A stretch of DNA of 64,000 bases from Liolophura sinensis (Eukaryota > Mollusca > Polyplacophora > Chitonida > Chitonidae), in assembly GCF_032854445.1 (NCBI RefSeq), contig NC_088297.1, positions 12,447,278-12,511,277 of the forward strand. The letters run 5' to 3'. The notes below the pieces were generated by a model. That model worked only from the letters and a program-made list of their open reading frames with translations. It was not told the DNA's origin and ran no database searches. This document shows positions 51,951-63,790 of the stretch, one piece after another (the first letter of the stretch is position 1; each line of letters opens with the position of its first letter). Made by a program: the position numbers and the translations under genes.

Positions 51951-52507
51951 AATCTAAGTTGGGATGGTATGGTGGAATGTATTTTTTTTGAATTGCTATT
52001 GTAAACCACAAATGTAACTAAATGCATGCCTGTTTAACTATTTCACTGCCAATGTTGACATGATCAGTACTGAACATGTGTTTCTTATAATGTACTTTTC
52101 CTTACCTTTTTGCTGCAGTACACAGCCCCCTAAATCGGCAAGGAATTTACTGTATAATTTACTTGATGTGAGCATAAAGTCAACCACTAAAGCTGAATTA
52201 ATTAATAAAGCAGTATTCCAGAAATGTTCTAAAAATGTTCTAAATTATAGATCTCTTAACATCAAAATAAACTGCCAATGATTGTCAGCACCTAGCCACT
52301 CATTTTGTTGACGCCATTTTCCCATGTTATAGCTATCTAGAGTGACATCACAAGACCTAGGAGCTCTCTCGTACAATCGGTATAAACAATGTGACAATGG
52401 GAAAATACAAACAACACGCCTGATACTCAACCAAAGGGTATCAGCTCTGTTCCGTGTTTAAAGGGCTCATATTTCCTTTAGTTTGGTGCTCAGTCAGGGC
52501 GATATCC
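51951..52507. other. Right flank, probable promoter side of the next gene
   Basis: No repeat recognised. Contains a T-run near 51982 and no exon with both splice sites. A CCTCGTCCCG-type GC increase begins near the ATG at 52508. Confidence 0.35.
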
Positions 52508-55423
52508 ATGGGACACAAGCGTCGTGTTTTAGCGGTTCAGCTCATCCTCGTCCCGCATGGATGTAAGCATTTGACCTAGCTGGTTGTACCGACTTCAGGG
52601 AATTTACCGAACATAACAGGACCTTCTGAATGATAACAGACTCTTTCATTCGGATTTTGGGAAGATATTTTCATAATATAATACTTTGTTGAGGAAAAAT
52701 AATGCAAAGTCACAATAGTTTTTCTCAAACTATGATTCTCCCGAGGCGGGTTTCTTGCCAGCTCACCTTTACAAATGACTCAATCCTTCTCATCATGAAC
52801 ACGTTGTGACACGGGCAGCCGTTCTCAGTCCCCTGCTCATAAATGTGTGGTTCAAAATGCATCAGTTTAACATTTAAACTAGTCGCAAAATCCAATTTAT
52901 TGTACCGCTATCTGTCTATCCACTATAACAAAACACGCTGACAATCAAGCGATAATAGGTTTTTGAAGTGTCAGCCAATTATCAGGTGATGCTTTCAGCG
53001 CTAGTGATTGGCCAAGTTCATAACGGCTTCTACAACATGGCTACTTGAAGTGAATTGTCCGCCAGTGCCATATCCCCGATGCTGAACGTCATCTTCTTGG
53101 CTTTCAAAACTTTATAGAATTTTAAAAAATTATTCTTTAGTGGTATCGTCCTGTATCGTTTTTTTTATTTATTTATTTATTTGATTGGTGTTTTATGACG
53201 TACTCAAGAATATTTCACTTATACGACGGCGGCCAGCATTATGGTGGGTGGAAACTGGGCAGAGCCCGGCGGAAACCCACGACCATCCGCAAGTTGTTCA
53301 GAGACCTTCTCACGTAAGGCCGGAGAGGAAGCCGGCATGAGCTGGACTTGAATTCACATAGACCGCATTGGTGAGAGACTCCTGGGTCATTACGCTGCGC
53401 TAGCCCTATAACCGACTGAGCCACGGAGACCCCCGTATCGTTTTTTCTATGTATATGTAGTGGCAGACTGTATGTTCACCTAGCTTACCTGGAAATCAAA
53501 TAACTCCTGAATCTGCCCCTGTGTACCAGTAATCCACATAAGACTGTTTGTAAATGTTGCAATGGCTATGTATTCCTTCGGCAACCCTGCTGGTCATGTG
53601 ATCTTTTGACATCTTGCTGCGTTGTAATGTTTTCGTTTATGATCAGTAACATACTGTGACTGTGATTGTTGTTGTTGTTGTTTGAGCATATTTCATTGTA
53701 TTTCATGCAGACAAAGTTAGGAACTACTTTCGTCGGAACACTATTTTTGCAAAGTTGCGCGATCCTACAGATAGCGAGGACATTCAAACAGATCATCAAG
53801 TGCTTCCTATCAAAGTAGGTTTATTACATGTGTGCTGCGGCACTGAAATACATTTTTGAAATTTGGCTGTCTGGTATCATATTAATTAACAACAGTTACT
53901 ATTTTAATCTTGTATTAATTATTACAGTGTCATTAGACACTCAGAGCATTCAGTATCATTACGCTGTTCTGTGGCTTGATATACTTTTGAGTGGAAATGT
54001 GAAGGTAATCAAAAGGTGCAACCCTTTGTTATCAGGGTACTTTGGTCCTGGTATAAAAGGTCCCTTTGCACCGCAGAAAGATCCACCCGGTGTGAAGTTA
54101 TCATTGTTTACGTAAGTAGTTCTTGTGTTGCCAAGTTCATCAAAATTACACTAAACGTTGATTGGTTGATCGCCGCCACGTGACTTGATTTGCATTCCAG
54201 TAAATACTGGCTGAGGTGCGTTTTTGGTAGATGGAATCAGACTGGTTTCCTATTAACATCTTTGGATAACAACAATAAACGTTCTTACGTTGTATGTGCC
54301 ATACTGGATTTCACATGGGATATACACAATATTGCTCACGTAGTCTTGCATTTATTTCTTTATTTATTTCATTGGTGTTTTACACCGTACTTAAGAATAT
54401 TTCACTTATACGACGGCGGCCAGAATTATGGTGGGTGGAAACCGGGCAGAGCCCGGGGGAAACCCACGACCATCCGCAAGTTGCTGACTGATCTTCCCAC
54501 GTACGGCCGGAGAGGAAGCCAGCATGAGCTGGACTTGAACTCACAGCGACCGCATTGGCAGAGGCTCCTGGGTCATTACACTGCGCTAGCGTGATAATCA
54601 ACTGAGCCACGGAGGCCCCCGAAAAATGCTTACATATACAAATATGTAAAATACCACTGAATTGCAGGCCTATTTATCTTTTACCAACAGGGCCCTTCAT
54701 CTTCAAGAAGTAGGTATAAACCTGACACTGAGATTTTTCATTTGGGGATATATGGCCACCACAAAAAGTGTCTTCAAAAAGATATGACGTCATAATATCA
54801 TTCAAATGTTGAGTGTATGTACATAAACTATCTAACATGATGTGAAGACAGATTTTTCTTTTTCATTTTGTATTACATGCCAGCATGACAAATATATGTT
54901 TTATCGTTTACACTCAAATCTAGTTGCCATGGAAACAATAACTCATCCGATTACTCATGATCTACAACATATGAAGTTTTCAAAAGGCGAAGAAACAAAG
55001 AAAAAGAAAGAATCAAATGATATATATTGGAATGTCTTTTGGGCTTTCCGAGGACTACCCCCAAGATCGTTCAATGAGTTTTAAAAAAATATATCTTTGA
55101 TTTTCAATCATTAAAAGCAATGCTCTTTCGAGAAAAAATATGTAACATTTGGGGTCAATGCAATTTCAAGTAAATGATATTCTCCGTGCTGCAACTCTTC
55201 ATCGTGCAGGAGAACTCAATCATTTATTCTTATTGCGTTCAGAAAAGGGCATTTTCATTTTAAAATATAGTGACTGGTCTTTGTTTAAATTTTCAGAGAA
55301 CGGCCAACTACAGGATACGCCATGGACGAGAGGCTCGTCACAACCATTTCTGAGTCAGTTCTGACTGATTTCGCTCCCAAGACATGGAAGCTGTCTGGAC
55401 GACCTGAGAGTACTAACGAATGA
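52508..55423 (+). CDS. Unidentified spliced gene, at least five exons
   Basis: Exons with matching phases: 52508-52562 (MGHKRRVLAVQLILVPHG, donor T|GTAAGC), 53711-53818 (KVRNYFRRNTIFAKLRDP ..., acceptor ATGCAG, donor G|GTTTAT), 53928-54111 (SLDTQSIQYHYAVLWLDILL ... GPGIKGPFAPQKDPPGVKLS, donor AC|GTAAGT) and 54201-54339 (KYWLRCVFGRWNQTGFLLTS ...). Further open blocks follow: 54884-55084 (ends GLPPRSFNEF, stop) and 55297-55423 (GYAMDERLVTTISESVLTDF ... PESTNE, stop) after acceptor TTTTCAG. How the last blocks connect is unresolved, and they may be alternative ends. No named domain recognised. It lies just outside the element, 560 bp from its right end. Confidence 0.45.
53169..53436 (-). mobile_element. 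tRNA-derived SINE, complete
   Basis: Minus strand. 5' head 'gggtctccgtggctcagtcg' (A box) at 53436, B-box-like 'gtgaattcaagtccagctca', body, and 3' tail 'gtataagtgaaatattcttg' with a short (ATAA)n end. In an intron of the preceding gene. Confidence 0.9.
54345..54622 (-). mobile_element. tRNA-derived SINE, complete
   Basis: Same family, minus strand. Head 'ggggcctccgtggctcagtt' at 54622, B box 'gtgagttcaagtccagctca', tail ending in (AAAT)n. Lies just after exon 54201-54339. Confidence 0.9.
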
Positions 55424-57185
55424 TGCATATACATTCCATTTACATTTTCGGTTCTAAAATTTCATATACATAAGTGCTTCAAATCCTGTGTTTTAGTTGC
55501 ATATACTTCTTTAATGTTACTCCTGTTTCATGTTTTTTTTTCACATACTGCATGTGTACAGTATATAAATTGATGAAAAACATTTTTTTGATATCGCTTT
55601 ACATGATTCAGAGTAATGAAGTATTGATTTTAGTACTCCACAATGCTTGTTTTTGCAGTAAATCACCTGATGACTCACAAGGAGTTCCTGTCCATATGTT
55701 ATCAAGCTGAAAGATCTAGTATGCAAGGACTTGCATGCATGCCATGTTACTTGGTGTAGTCAGACTATTGATATAAAACTACGTTGCCTGAACAATTCCA
55801 AATGATTCACTGTCTTGCTTCTGCAAGAAAATATTTCTTTTGGAATGATGAAGACATATAGTCCAAATAATGGCATGTACAAACAATGGGGTACAATCAA
55901 AAGCATGAACGAGTGGATATCAATATACGGGTAGTGAATGTAAAATGTGCACCTACAATTTACATACATTACACATACTTGCCACGTACGTAATACGTAC
56001 ATTACACGCACGTATGCTACATGCCATTCACATGAAACAAGTTCCAAGTGTGTGACACGTGTGTGGCACATGCGTGACGCATATGTAACACAACATATGC
56101 ATCTGTATGTTTTTGCATCTGTATCCTTGAGCACATCGCGTGACGTCATAATTATTCAAAAACAAATATCTTTATATCACTGTTACCACTTGATAAGCTT
56201 GACCAGAGGAGCCTGGGTGACATATGTAGGCTTGTTTTAGGCCTTTTCTCACCCCTGGTGTCCTCTCGCGGAACTATGTAATCAGCATTTATCAGGTGTT
56301 GGTTAGAATCATGTTGTGTATACTTTAAGTTTGCATTAAGCAATATTAAAAACAAAGGTTAAGACAGAGATTTTGTGTATTCTCGTAGCCAATGCTGGCC
56401 ACAATAATCTTGAACACAAAGGCGTGTATAATAAAGATGGTTTAATATAAACTGAAAGCAAACAGTATCACAGGTTCCGATTAAAGTTTAGTGTTCATTG
56501 TCCTGGAGGTCACCTTCAAAGTTCAATGTCCTTAATTCTTAAGTCAAGCTCTCCTTTGTCCTTCCCTTTTACATTTCACACCTTAGTTAATTACTATACA
56601 CGTCCAGGAGCAATTAATAACCTGACGACACAGTAGTTCCATGAAGTTCCAGCTCTGTTCTTACTTTCCTGTCTGACCAGTCGGGCACTCCAGTTTAACA
56701 CTGACGGTCTCCATATTCGTCTACTGCACCGAGTAAATTAAAATACTGCACCTGGCAGTAAAATGATGGACATGGATTTTCCTGTAAGTTTAGGTTTACT
56801 GTAACTTTGCAAATAATCATAGTAGAAGAAGACAATGAATGTAATTTAGGTGTCCGTAAGTATTTAATATCAATACTTCGCAAACATGTCGCTATAATTG
56901 TGACATTACTTCCCGCCTTATCACCATCGTATCTTCCTGAAACCAGTCACCTCGGCGTTGCACAAGATTTCCGTACAAGTTTTGCTAATGGAGGCCGTGA
57001 TGTAAAGAAAACGTAGAGAGCGGCGCATGCGCTGTACTAAGCATGAGATTTGAATTGTCGAAAATTGATGAGGCTTTATTATCATTCAGCAGTATGTATA
57101 TATACTTGGGGGTTTAACGTCGTAATTAACAATTTTTCAGTCATATGACATTAGGTCTGTGTACATATATGGTATCTTCTTAATT
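55424..57185. other. No gene seen; ACGT-rich stretch at 55960-56100
   Basis: Introns or intergenic DNA. Around 55960-56100 the sequence is rich in ACGT, CATRYG and ACACGTGTG words, which look like short palindromes in series. Remaining ORFs lack splice or family support. Confidence 0.4.
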
Positions 57186-57189
57186 CTGG

Positions 57190-57330
57190 CAGGGCGAGTC
57201 TATGCTCCCAAAGTGTCGCCACCACTGAAATATCATGCCGAAGACACCAGATATGACACCCCACCCAGTCACATTGTACAGTAGCATCGAGCCAACCAGT
57301 CCCGACTGGTGTTTCTAAATTCCCATGTTT
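57190..57330 (+). repeat. Interspersed repeat family 2, copy a
   Basis: Contains 'accactgaaatatcatgccg', 'agacaccagatatgacaccc' and 'gagccaaccagtcccgac', shared in diverged form with 57763-57985 and 62110-62345. Probably a second SINE family. Confidence 0.55.
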
Positions 57331-57762
57331 TAAGCTCTGCAGTGATTGCTCTTCTGCGGGGTTGAGCTTTGGTAATAGTGAGATGCTAACATTCTACAAG
57401 TACAGCTGTATGTGTACGGTGAAAATCTTAAACATCCACGTTAACCTAATATTAATGCTGTGGTTATTTCCGATATCTGCTCAGTTCATACCAGCTGTAT
57501 AAACTGGTCAAGATGAATGCAATCCTATGGTATCGTGTAATCGCCTTGTAGGGATTAAAAACTCCACGTCATCAGTGCGCACAAAATAAGTAGTTCCCTT
57601 GTCACATGGAAGGTTTTTTTTGTTCAAGTTATGCCTAGTATCGTTTGCAGCGATGAGTCAGTGAGTGAGTTCTTGGGGTTGAACGTTGTATTTAAAAATT
57701 TTTAAGTCATATGACGAAGAAGAAATCCTTAGAGTTCACGTAATGTGCCTCCTTGTTGCAGG

Positions 57763-57985
57763 ACGGATTTCCATTGCTCTTTTATCTAGTGCTGCTTCAC
57801 TGAGACGCCTTACCGAAGGCAAGTAAGACGCCCCGCCCGAGCCATTATACTGATACGGGTCAACCAGTCGTTGCACTATCCCCTTCATGCTGAACTCCAA
57901 GCCAGGAAGTTACAACTTCCTCTTTTAACGCCTTAGGTGTGACTTGACCCAGGATTGTACCTGAATCTACCGCTTCGAAGCCGGT
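57763..57985 (+). repeat. Interspersed repeat family 2, copy b (diverged)
   Basis: Shares 'tgctgcttcactgagacgcc', 'gccattatactgatacgggt' and 'caaccagtcg' with the other copies, and ends in a tRNA-like 'gattgtacctgaatctaccg'. Confidence 0.5.
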
Positions 57986-58063
57986 TTGCAGCGATGAGGA
58001 TTTTCAGTTATAAAGAGACAACGTCAAACTTGTCGGCTTTCATGTAAAGCATCCTGCTTGCTA

Positions 58064-58215
58064 TTATTTATTTATTTACTTGTGTAATTTGAGTTTTACG
58101 TCGTACTCAAGAATATTTGACTTATGCGACAGTATAAGGGTGGGAGGAAAGCTCACGACCACGCGCCGGTTGCTGCCATAACCTTCTGATGTTCGGCCGG
58201 GGAGGAGGCCAGCAT
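58064..58215 (-). mobile_element. SINE, diverged and partly deleted
   Basis: Minus strand: 'tcgtactcaagaatatttga', 'cttatgcgacag', then body fragments 'ttcggccggggaggaggcca'. Lacks the tRNA head. Confidence 0.75.
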
Positions 58216-59224
58216 GATTATTCACTATGAAGTGCTGAATGCAAATGAGGGGAACATTCCATGTCGTCTACCTGTTCAGGTAAACAATGGAAATCGTTAA
58301 TCAAAGCTAAGGTTAGGCTGATTTTTTGCCTACGGCTAACTATCAGGCCTGCCTTCGCACAGGCCTGATGCACGGGCTATATTACGTGTTATCTGCTTCC
58401 TGTGAAAATCTGCCAGTGACAGAACGAGGCTCAGTTTCCTCCTTACAACGCATGTGCCGCTCTCTAAGCTTTACGTCACTGCCAAAGACAAGCTCGACGC
58501 ATGTGGGGCATGTGGGATTGCCGATTCCATGCACTTCCGCGGACCTAAATTCAGCATTCATCCATTTTTTAAGGAGTCCATTGGAAACATGCAGATTTTT
58601 GAGGGGTTTCAAACACCACTTCTGGCCTTATCACCGTGAACACCGCGATCGTGCATAGCGTTATTCACGATGTTGCGCAAAGTTTGCTGATGGAAGGGGT
58701 GATGTACAGCGCTCATAGAGAGTTTGGGAGGCGTTGTGAGGAGTAGGGAAGCCCCGCTGTCCAACGCACTCCTTGATGCAGCACAAGCACTCACTCACTC
58801 ACTCCTTGATGCAGCAAGTACAGCTCAGCTGTGAGGGAAGTCCGGTCCAATCCTAGGGTTATATTCCCGCGATAATAAACTCGCTAATGGATCTGAGTTA
58901 GACTCACGGGAACGACAGTTAAACTCGTTCACGTCTTTTCTCTATTACTTTAAGATGAAGGCAAATAATCTGATTGAAACGGAGTCGTTTTTTTTGGGAG
59001 GGGGTGGAAGGGGGGGGGGGGGGGACGAATGGCCTCCGTAACAGGTGGTGGAGCTAAAGCCATGTTTGCTTCCATGTTTTCTGGGACTGTGAGTCTGGGA
59101 CTTTTAACCTGTTTTATTGTGTGAAAGAAGACCGTATCTTTAGCTGCGACAGGCAGCTCTAAAAGTCTCCCTGTCTGTCTGTGGGGTATGTCAGTCTATA
59201 TTTTGACATCCTATTTTATAACAT
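58216..59224. other. No gene supported
   Basis: Overlapping ORFs of 76-110 codons occur on both strands at 58326-58658. One minus-strand frame has a finger-like C-P-T-C ... H-M-R-C, but there is no splice or family support. A G-run lies near 59010-59023. Confidence 0.35.
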
Positions 59225-59455
59225 GCTTGGTCCAATGCGGTCGCTGTGAGTTCAAGTTGAGCTCACGCTGGTTTCCTCTCCGCCCGCATGTGAGAAGGTC
59301 TGGCACAAACTGGTGGATGGTTGTGGGTTTTCTCTGGGCTCTACCCGCTTTTCTCCAACCATAATGCTGGCCGAAATTGCACAAATGAAATATTCTTCAG
59401 TACGGTATAAAACACCTATCAAATACATAAATAAATAATAAATAAATAAATACAT
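59225..59455 (+). mobile_element. SINE, head truncated
   Basis: Plus strand: 'caatgcggtcgctgtgagtt', body, and tail 'tcagtacggtataaaacacc' followed by (AAAT)n. Confidence 0.8.
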
Positions 59456-59787
59456 TACAGAGTGACGTCCCAGTACAAAATGACGTCGCCTCTTCACAGC
59501 ATGGAAGAAAGGGCTACATTCCTATCTTTTAACATTTCAGTATTCGAGGCTAGGTTAAACTACGGACAGAATATCATTATTGTGTCAATCACTGATACCC
59601 AAACTCAACTAAGGTCATAACTCAGAAAATTAATCCAAGCCTGTTTAACTACCTTTCTTTACGATATATACCATCCCATGTTAAAATTGGCAGATTGACA
59701 ATACTCTGCCGTTAACCGACAGCCATTGTGTTGGGCCATGGAGTGGGGCCATGGAATCCAGTCATTATTACGATGTTGTTGTTGCAG

Positions 59788-60720
59788 AATGGTACGTCAT
59801 GGAATGACCAGACGTGGAGCGTCTTCAGCGTCGTGGCTATCACGTGGACAGCGGTTCTGGTTTGCATCACGCTGGCAATGTACCAGGCCGAAATGTGCGA
59901 GTCAAAATGGCGGCACGTCCGATTTGGCTTGGAAGGCGCTGTGGTCGATAAACAGGTGCTCAAAGAGAGAAAAGAAGAAATCACTTCAATCCTGAAGCTA
60001 GTGAGGTAAGCATTTAAAATGGAAGTACAGGAATGAATAAGTAATTTTCCAAATATGCCTATTATTTATGTGCTATTGTTATTATTTTTTAAAATTTATT
60101 TATTTGTTAATTTTTTTGCCATTTATTTTTAAAAACCAAGCCAAGGTAGTGTAAATACAAACTATTTTGGTGACATAACAGCAGACTTTATTAAGGCAGT
60201 AATCATACAAAACAGAATGGTGAGATAAATTATTCCTTACACGACAGTACACTTACGACAAGAAAAAAAAAAGAACAAGATGCCTGATAAGGACAAAGGC
60301 TGTCGGCTGTCTTTTCCTTCACCAGTGTAATCTGTCCGAGCTCATGCTGTCTTCCTCTCCGGCCGTATGTGTTGTGGGCAGTTGTTGGTTTCTCCCGGGC
60401 TCTGCCCGGTTCCTTCCCACCGCCATGCTGATCGCCGTCGTATAAGTGAAATATTCTTGACTACGGTGTAAAACTCCAATGAAATAAATAAAACAATTAT
60501 ACAAATCGGATGTCATTTTTATTTTTACAGTGGATTACAGTTGCGTTACATCAAGGAAAAAGTAAAAAACCACGATAAAGCTGACCTTCTTAAAACCATA
60601 ATGTTGAGGGTAGCGCCAAGAAACTCCAACGTAGACACTCCCATTGATTTCCTGAGATTGCTACAAAGGAAATTTATTGTTTCACGTGATGAAGATTCCG
60701 GCATAAGGATCGAAAGCTAG
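59788..60720 (+). CDS. Last two exons of an unidentified single-pass membrane protein
   Basis: Exon 59788-60005 (acceptor GTTGCAG, donor AG|GTAAGC) encodes NGTSWNDQTWSVFSVVAITW and continues to TAVLVCITLAMY. The hydrophobic run of about 20 residues is a good membrane helix, and an N-G-T sequon precedes it. A charged helical part with LKERKEEITSILKLV follows. Exon 60531-60720 (acceptor TTTTTACAG) completes a split Ser codon and encodes LQLRYIKEKVKNHDKADLLK ... PIDFLRLLQRKFIVSRDEDS, ending GIRIES then TAG. AATAAA at about 60733. Upstream exons are not identified, nor is the family. Confidence 0.6.
60300..60497 (+). mobile_element. SINE, head truncated, in an intron
   Basis: Plus strand: 'gagctcatgctgtcttcctc', 'cccgggctctgcccggttcc', tail 'gtgtaaaactccaatgaaat'. 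Ends about 30 bp before the acceptor of the last exon of the membrane-protein gene. Confidence 0.8.
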
Positions 60721-61834
60721 TGCAAACTTTCTAAATAAAGAAGTAAATAAATAAAACGTCATGTAGTTCCATTGGTCTATACTTTCTTCGGAACTGGTAA
60801 CGGTTCAGCACGTCTTTATTTACCTGTGTGAAAAGTGATCCATGATGTCATACTGTACGCCAATCCCGCCCAAGAGATGTATATTGGACAAACTCCAACA
60901 AAATGTGGATTACAGTTGACCGGATCGATCCTTCTCGTGACACATTATTTCAGGTTTACTTAAACTTACATAAAGTCCTTATGCCATGTTGTCCTTATTA
61001 TAATCACTGTCGGATCAATGCCTTCCTGTGCACTGGTTATGGTTTAGTGCGTATGTTATTTACCTGAATGAAAAGGTGAGCCATAAGCCTGTTTAAATCA
61101 AAGAGATGTGATTCAGACATAACAAAAGGTGGATTATGGGTGACATCTCTACTGAATTTGACACGGTGCTGTTGTAGTAAAAGAATATATAGCCTGTGCA
61201 CTGTAATGGACTGCAACCCTTGAGTGTTTCAAAAATGCATCGCACAACCAAGAGCTAAAACACCATCCTAAATAACCGGAACAAAAACAACAACGCAGCC
61301 CTCCTGAAGAGTTGACTCTCTCACTAACGGCATGGTGGCACACAGAATTAAAGTGTGATGAATGTGACTGTACTGAATGTGGCTGCGTTGAAACAGAATA
61401 CCTGTAATCTGAAAGAATATACAATTATGAATGTTCGTCACAACAATGGGGAGGCGGCATATTTTGTAATCCCGTGAGATGACACTGGTGTGAAGCAGGA
61501 CATGGAGCCAATGGTACGTCAAAACTGAAGTGTAACGACTACACCGTTCCAATGTATCAGTTTCCATTGTAACGTTGTACTGTCTTTAATGTGACGTCAT
61601 CATGATGAGCCGAAGAAGGGGCGTTTGACGTCATAGATGAAATGGATTTGTGAGGAGGATCTGTACTTGGTGCAATGGTCTTAGCATGTCTTATATAATA
61701 GCATCTATATAACCACTGTAGCAGATTTATCCATAACGAAAAAAAAAAGTGTTAGACGCGGATTTATGCGTGTGTGTATAGCCTATATGCTTGCTTTAGG
61801 TTTTACATCATTCTTAACAAGTTTTCAGTCTTGC
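60721..61834. other. 3' flank, no gene seen
   Basis: After the AATAAA near 60733 no exon or known repeat is supported. Two loosely similar ~200-bp stretches (about 60785 and 61015, both with 'ttatttacctg.gtgaaaa') suggest an old local duplication. Confidence 0.4.
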
Positions 61835-62095
61835 TTTGCGGTCGCTTTGAGTTCAAGTCCATCCCATGTTGGCTGCCTCTCCGGCCGTACGTGGGCAGGT
61901 CTACCAGCAATGTGCAGATGATCGTGGTTTTCCCCGGAATCTGTCCGATTTTCTCCCACTATAAGGCTGGCCACCGTCACATAAGTGAAATATTTTTGAG
62001 TACGGCGTAAAACACAAATTAAATAACTACATAAATACATAAATAAGTGTAATATTGTTCAACGTGGTGTAAAACACCAATCAAATAAATAAATA
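61835..62095 (+). mobile_element. SINE with duplicated tail
   Basis: Plus strand: 'ggtcgctttgagttcaagtc', body, tail 'gagtacggcgtaaaacacaa', then a second tail-like 'aacgtggtgtaaaacaccaa' and (AAAT)n. Confidence 0.8.
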
Positions 62096-62109
62096 TACCA
62101 TGTTTTCTT

Positions 62110-62345
62110 GTTGCAAGGCGAGACCATGTCGCGAAAGTCACAGTGCTGCCGCCACTGAATTATCATACCGAAAACACAAGACAAGAGAGGCGACCTACTC
62201 ACATGATACTGACAGCGGGACAACCAGTCCGGTTTCCTTGCTCAAATCTCTCGGTGCTGAACACCAAGCGAGACAGCAACAAGTGCCATTTTAAAGTTTT
62301 TAACATGACTCGACGAGGGTTTGATCCTCGGTTTCCCAAGTTGTG
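62110..62345 (+). repeat. Interspersed repeat family 2, copy c
   Basis: Best preserved copy: 'gccgccactgaattatcata', 'gacagcgggacaaccagtcc', 'gctgaacaccaagcgagaca', then a tRNA-like 3' part 'cgacgagggtttgatcctcg'. Probably a tRNA-related SINE. Confidence 0.6.
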
Positions 62346-63425
62346 ATATAGAAACGCCGGATACACTTCCGCTGGTTCAAACCCCAGTGGGGTTTCATAT
62401 GTTACATATGTAAGCAAGCGTACCTGTTAAAAAAGACCGTACTGACTTCATGTGTATGTTGTTGTTATTGTTTCGATCTACACGGGACAGTGTGCTAGAA
62501 AATATGCCGCTAAGCCATCTCGAGATGAGATTCTATGACACTAAGAACTAGCCAATAAAAGACAAGCATCTTCCCTTTAACTACTTCCCCTCCCCCTCCA
62601 CACACACACACCCCACTCACAGGAGACACACCTTATGCTTAGCCGAGGCATCTACATACTAACGGCGATTCATAAAGAGTTCAAGGTCAAGCTAGGTTTT
62701 GCTTGTTTTCATTATCATTCATAATTTCTAATTAACATGAACTGGATTGGCTGATGAATAATTTAGCCTGGCATAAACAAGAAAATGGTTGTATTCGACG
62801 GCCATGCAACGTTCACGTTTTATAAACACGATAAACTGCATGATGGGTAATATGATTAGTCCATTACCCAGAAGTATGCAACTTCCTTATAGCTTGTGTC
62901 TACGGTACATTACACTAATTATGTCATCTGAATTAGCTTGCGCCACCTGGTGGAGAAAATTGCCAACCTCTTGGGGGGAAATTGTGAACTGAATCATAGG
63001 AAATCTAATGTGCTGAGAAACTTTTAAGGTTGAAGCCATTTTGTATACGGCTGCTACACGGACCGCCCACACCTTAAAATCGAAACTAAGATTTCGCATT
63101 ATTGTTGCCATGCAGTTATGAACCCACTGACCATTTTTATGTTTCCAAGCAATTCTAAACTAATTCCTATCAAAGACATTGTTATCCTTTTACAAATCTC
63201 TCCGTTGTCGTCATTTTTTAAAGTCTGTTTCAAAAGAACCGCGTTTGAACCATTTTACCACCATGCATCAGCCGTTTCTCAAACGTTTGCTGTGTAACAG
63301 AGAGGAAAATAAATGCATTGCTTCCCAGATACGTCACATAATGTGTTAGAGATGGAAGAAAAGTGTAAAGTGCCGTGGAGACTAGCTATGTGGACGTTGT
63401 ATACTTCTACGTAATGGGTCTTCTG
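62346..63425. other. No gene or repeat recognised
   Basis: Includes a C/CA-rich stretch near 62585-62630. ORFs are short and unsupported. Confidence 0.4.
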
Positions 63426-63530
63426 TTAATATAAATTTATTTATTTATTTGCTTCCTGTTTTACGCCGTACTCAAGAATATTTAACTTATACGACGGCGG
63501 CCAGCATTATGATGAGAGGAAATCGGGTGG
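63426..63530 (-). mobile_element. SINE 3' fragment
   Basis: Minus strand: (ATTT)n, 'tacgccgtactcaagaatat', 'acttatacgacggcggccag'; stops after about 100 bp. Confidence 0.8.
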
Positions 63531-63639
63531 TAATATAAAGAATGAAATGGTTGTATTATATGACCAAAATATTCAGTGTATGTCCAAGTACAGACAGCGG
63601 TAAATATTTATAAATATATTTATACTATTAGCATATCTA

Positions 63640-63790
63640 TACCTAAAGTTCTTCCAGCAACCTGAGGATGGTCGTGGATTTCTCTCGGGCTTTGTCCGGT
63701 TTCCTTCCACCATGATGCTGGCTGCCGTCGTATAAGTGAAATATTCTTCAGAACAGCGTAAAATACCAATCAGATAAATAAATCTATACC
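63640..63790 (+). mobile_element. SINE 3' half
   Basis: Plus strand: 'ttccagcaacctgaggatgg', 'gctggctgccgtcgtataag', tail 'gcgtaaaataccaatcagat' and (AAAT)n. With the opposite-facing fragment at 63426-63530 it forms a short inverted pair. Confidence 0.8.

Noticed and set aside
56807-57016. 69-codon plus-strand ORF with a hydrophobic stretch
   Set aside because: No acceptor or donor in phase and no family resemblance.
58382-58612. Minus-strand ORF with a C-P-T-C ... H-M-R-C finger-like pattern
   Set aside because: Overlapped by longer ORFs on the other strand, no splice sites or second finger. The pattern is probably chance.
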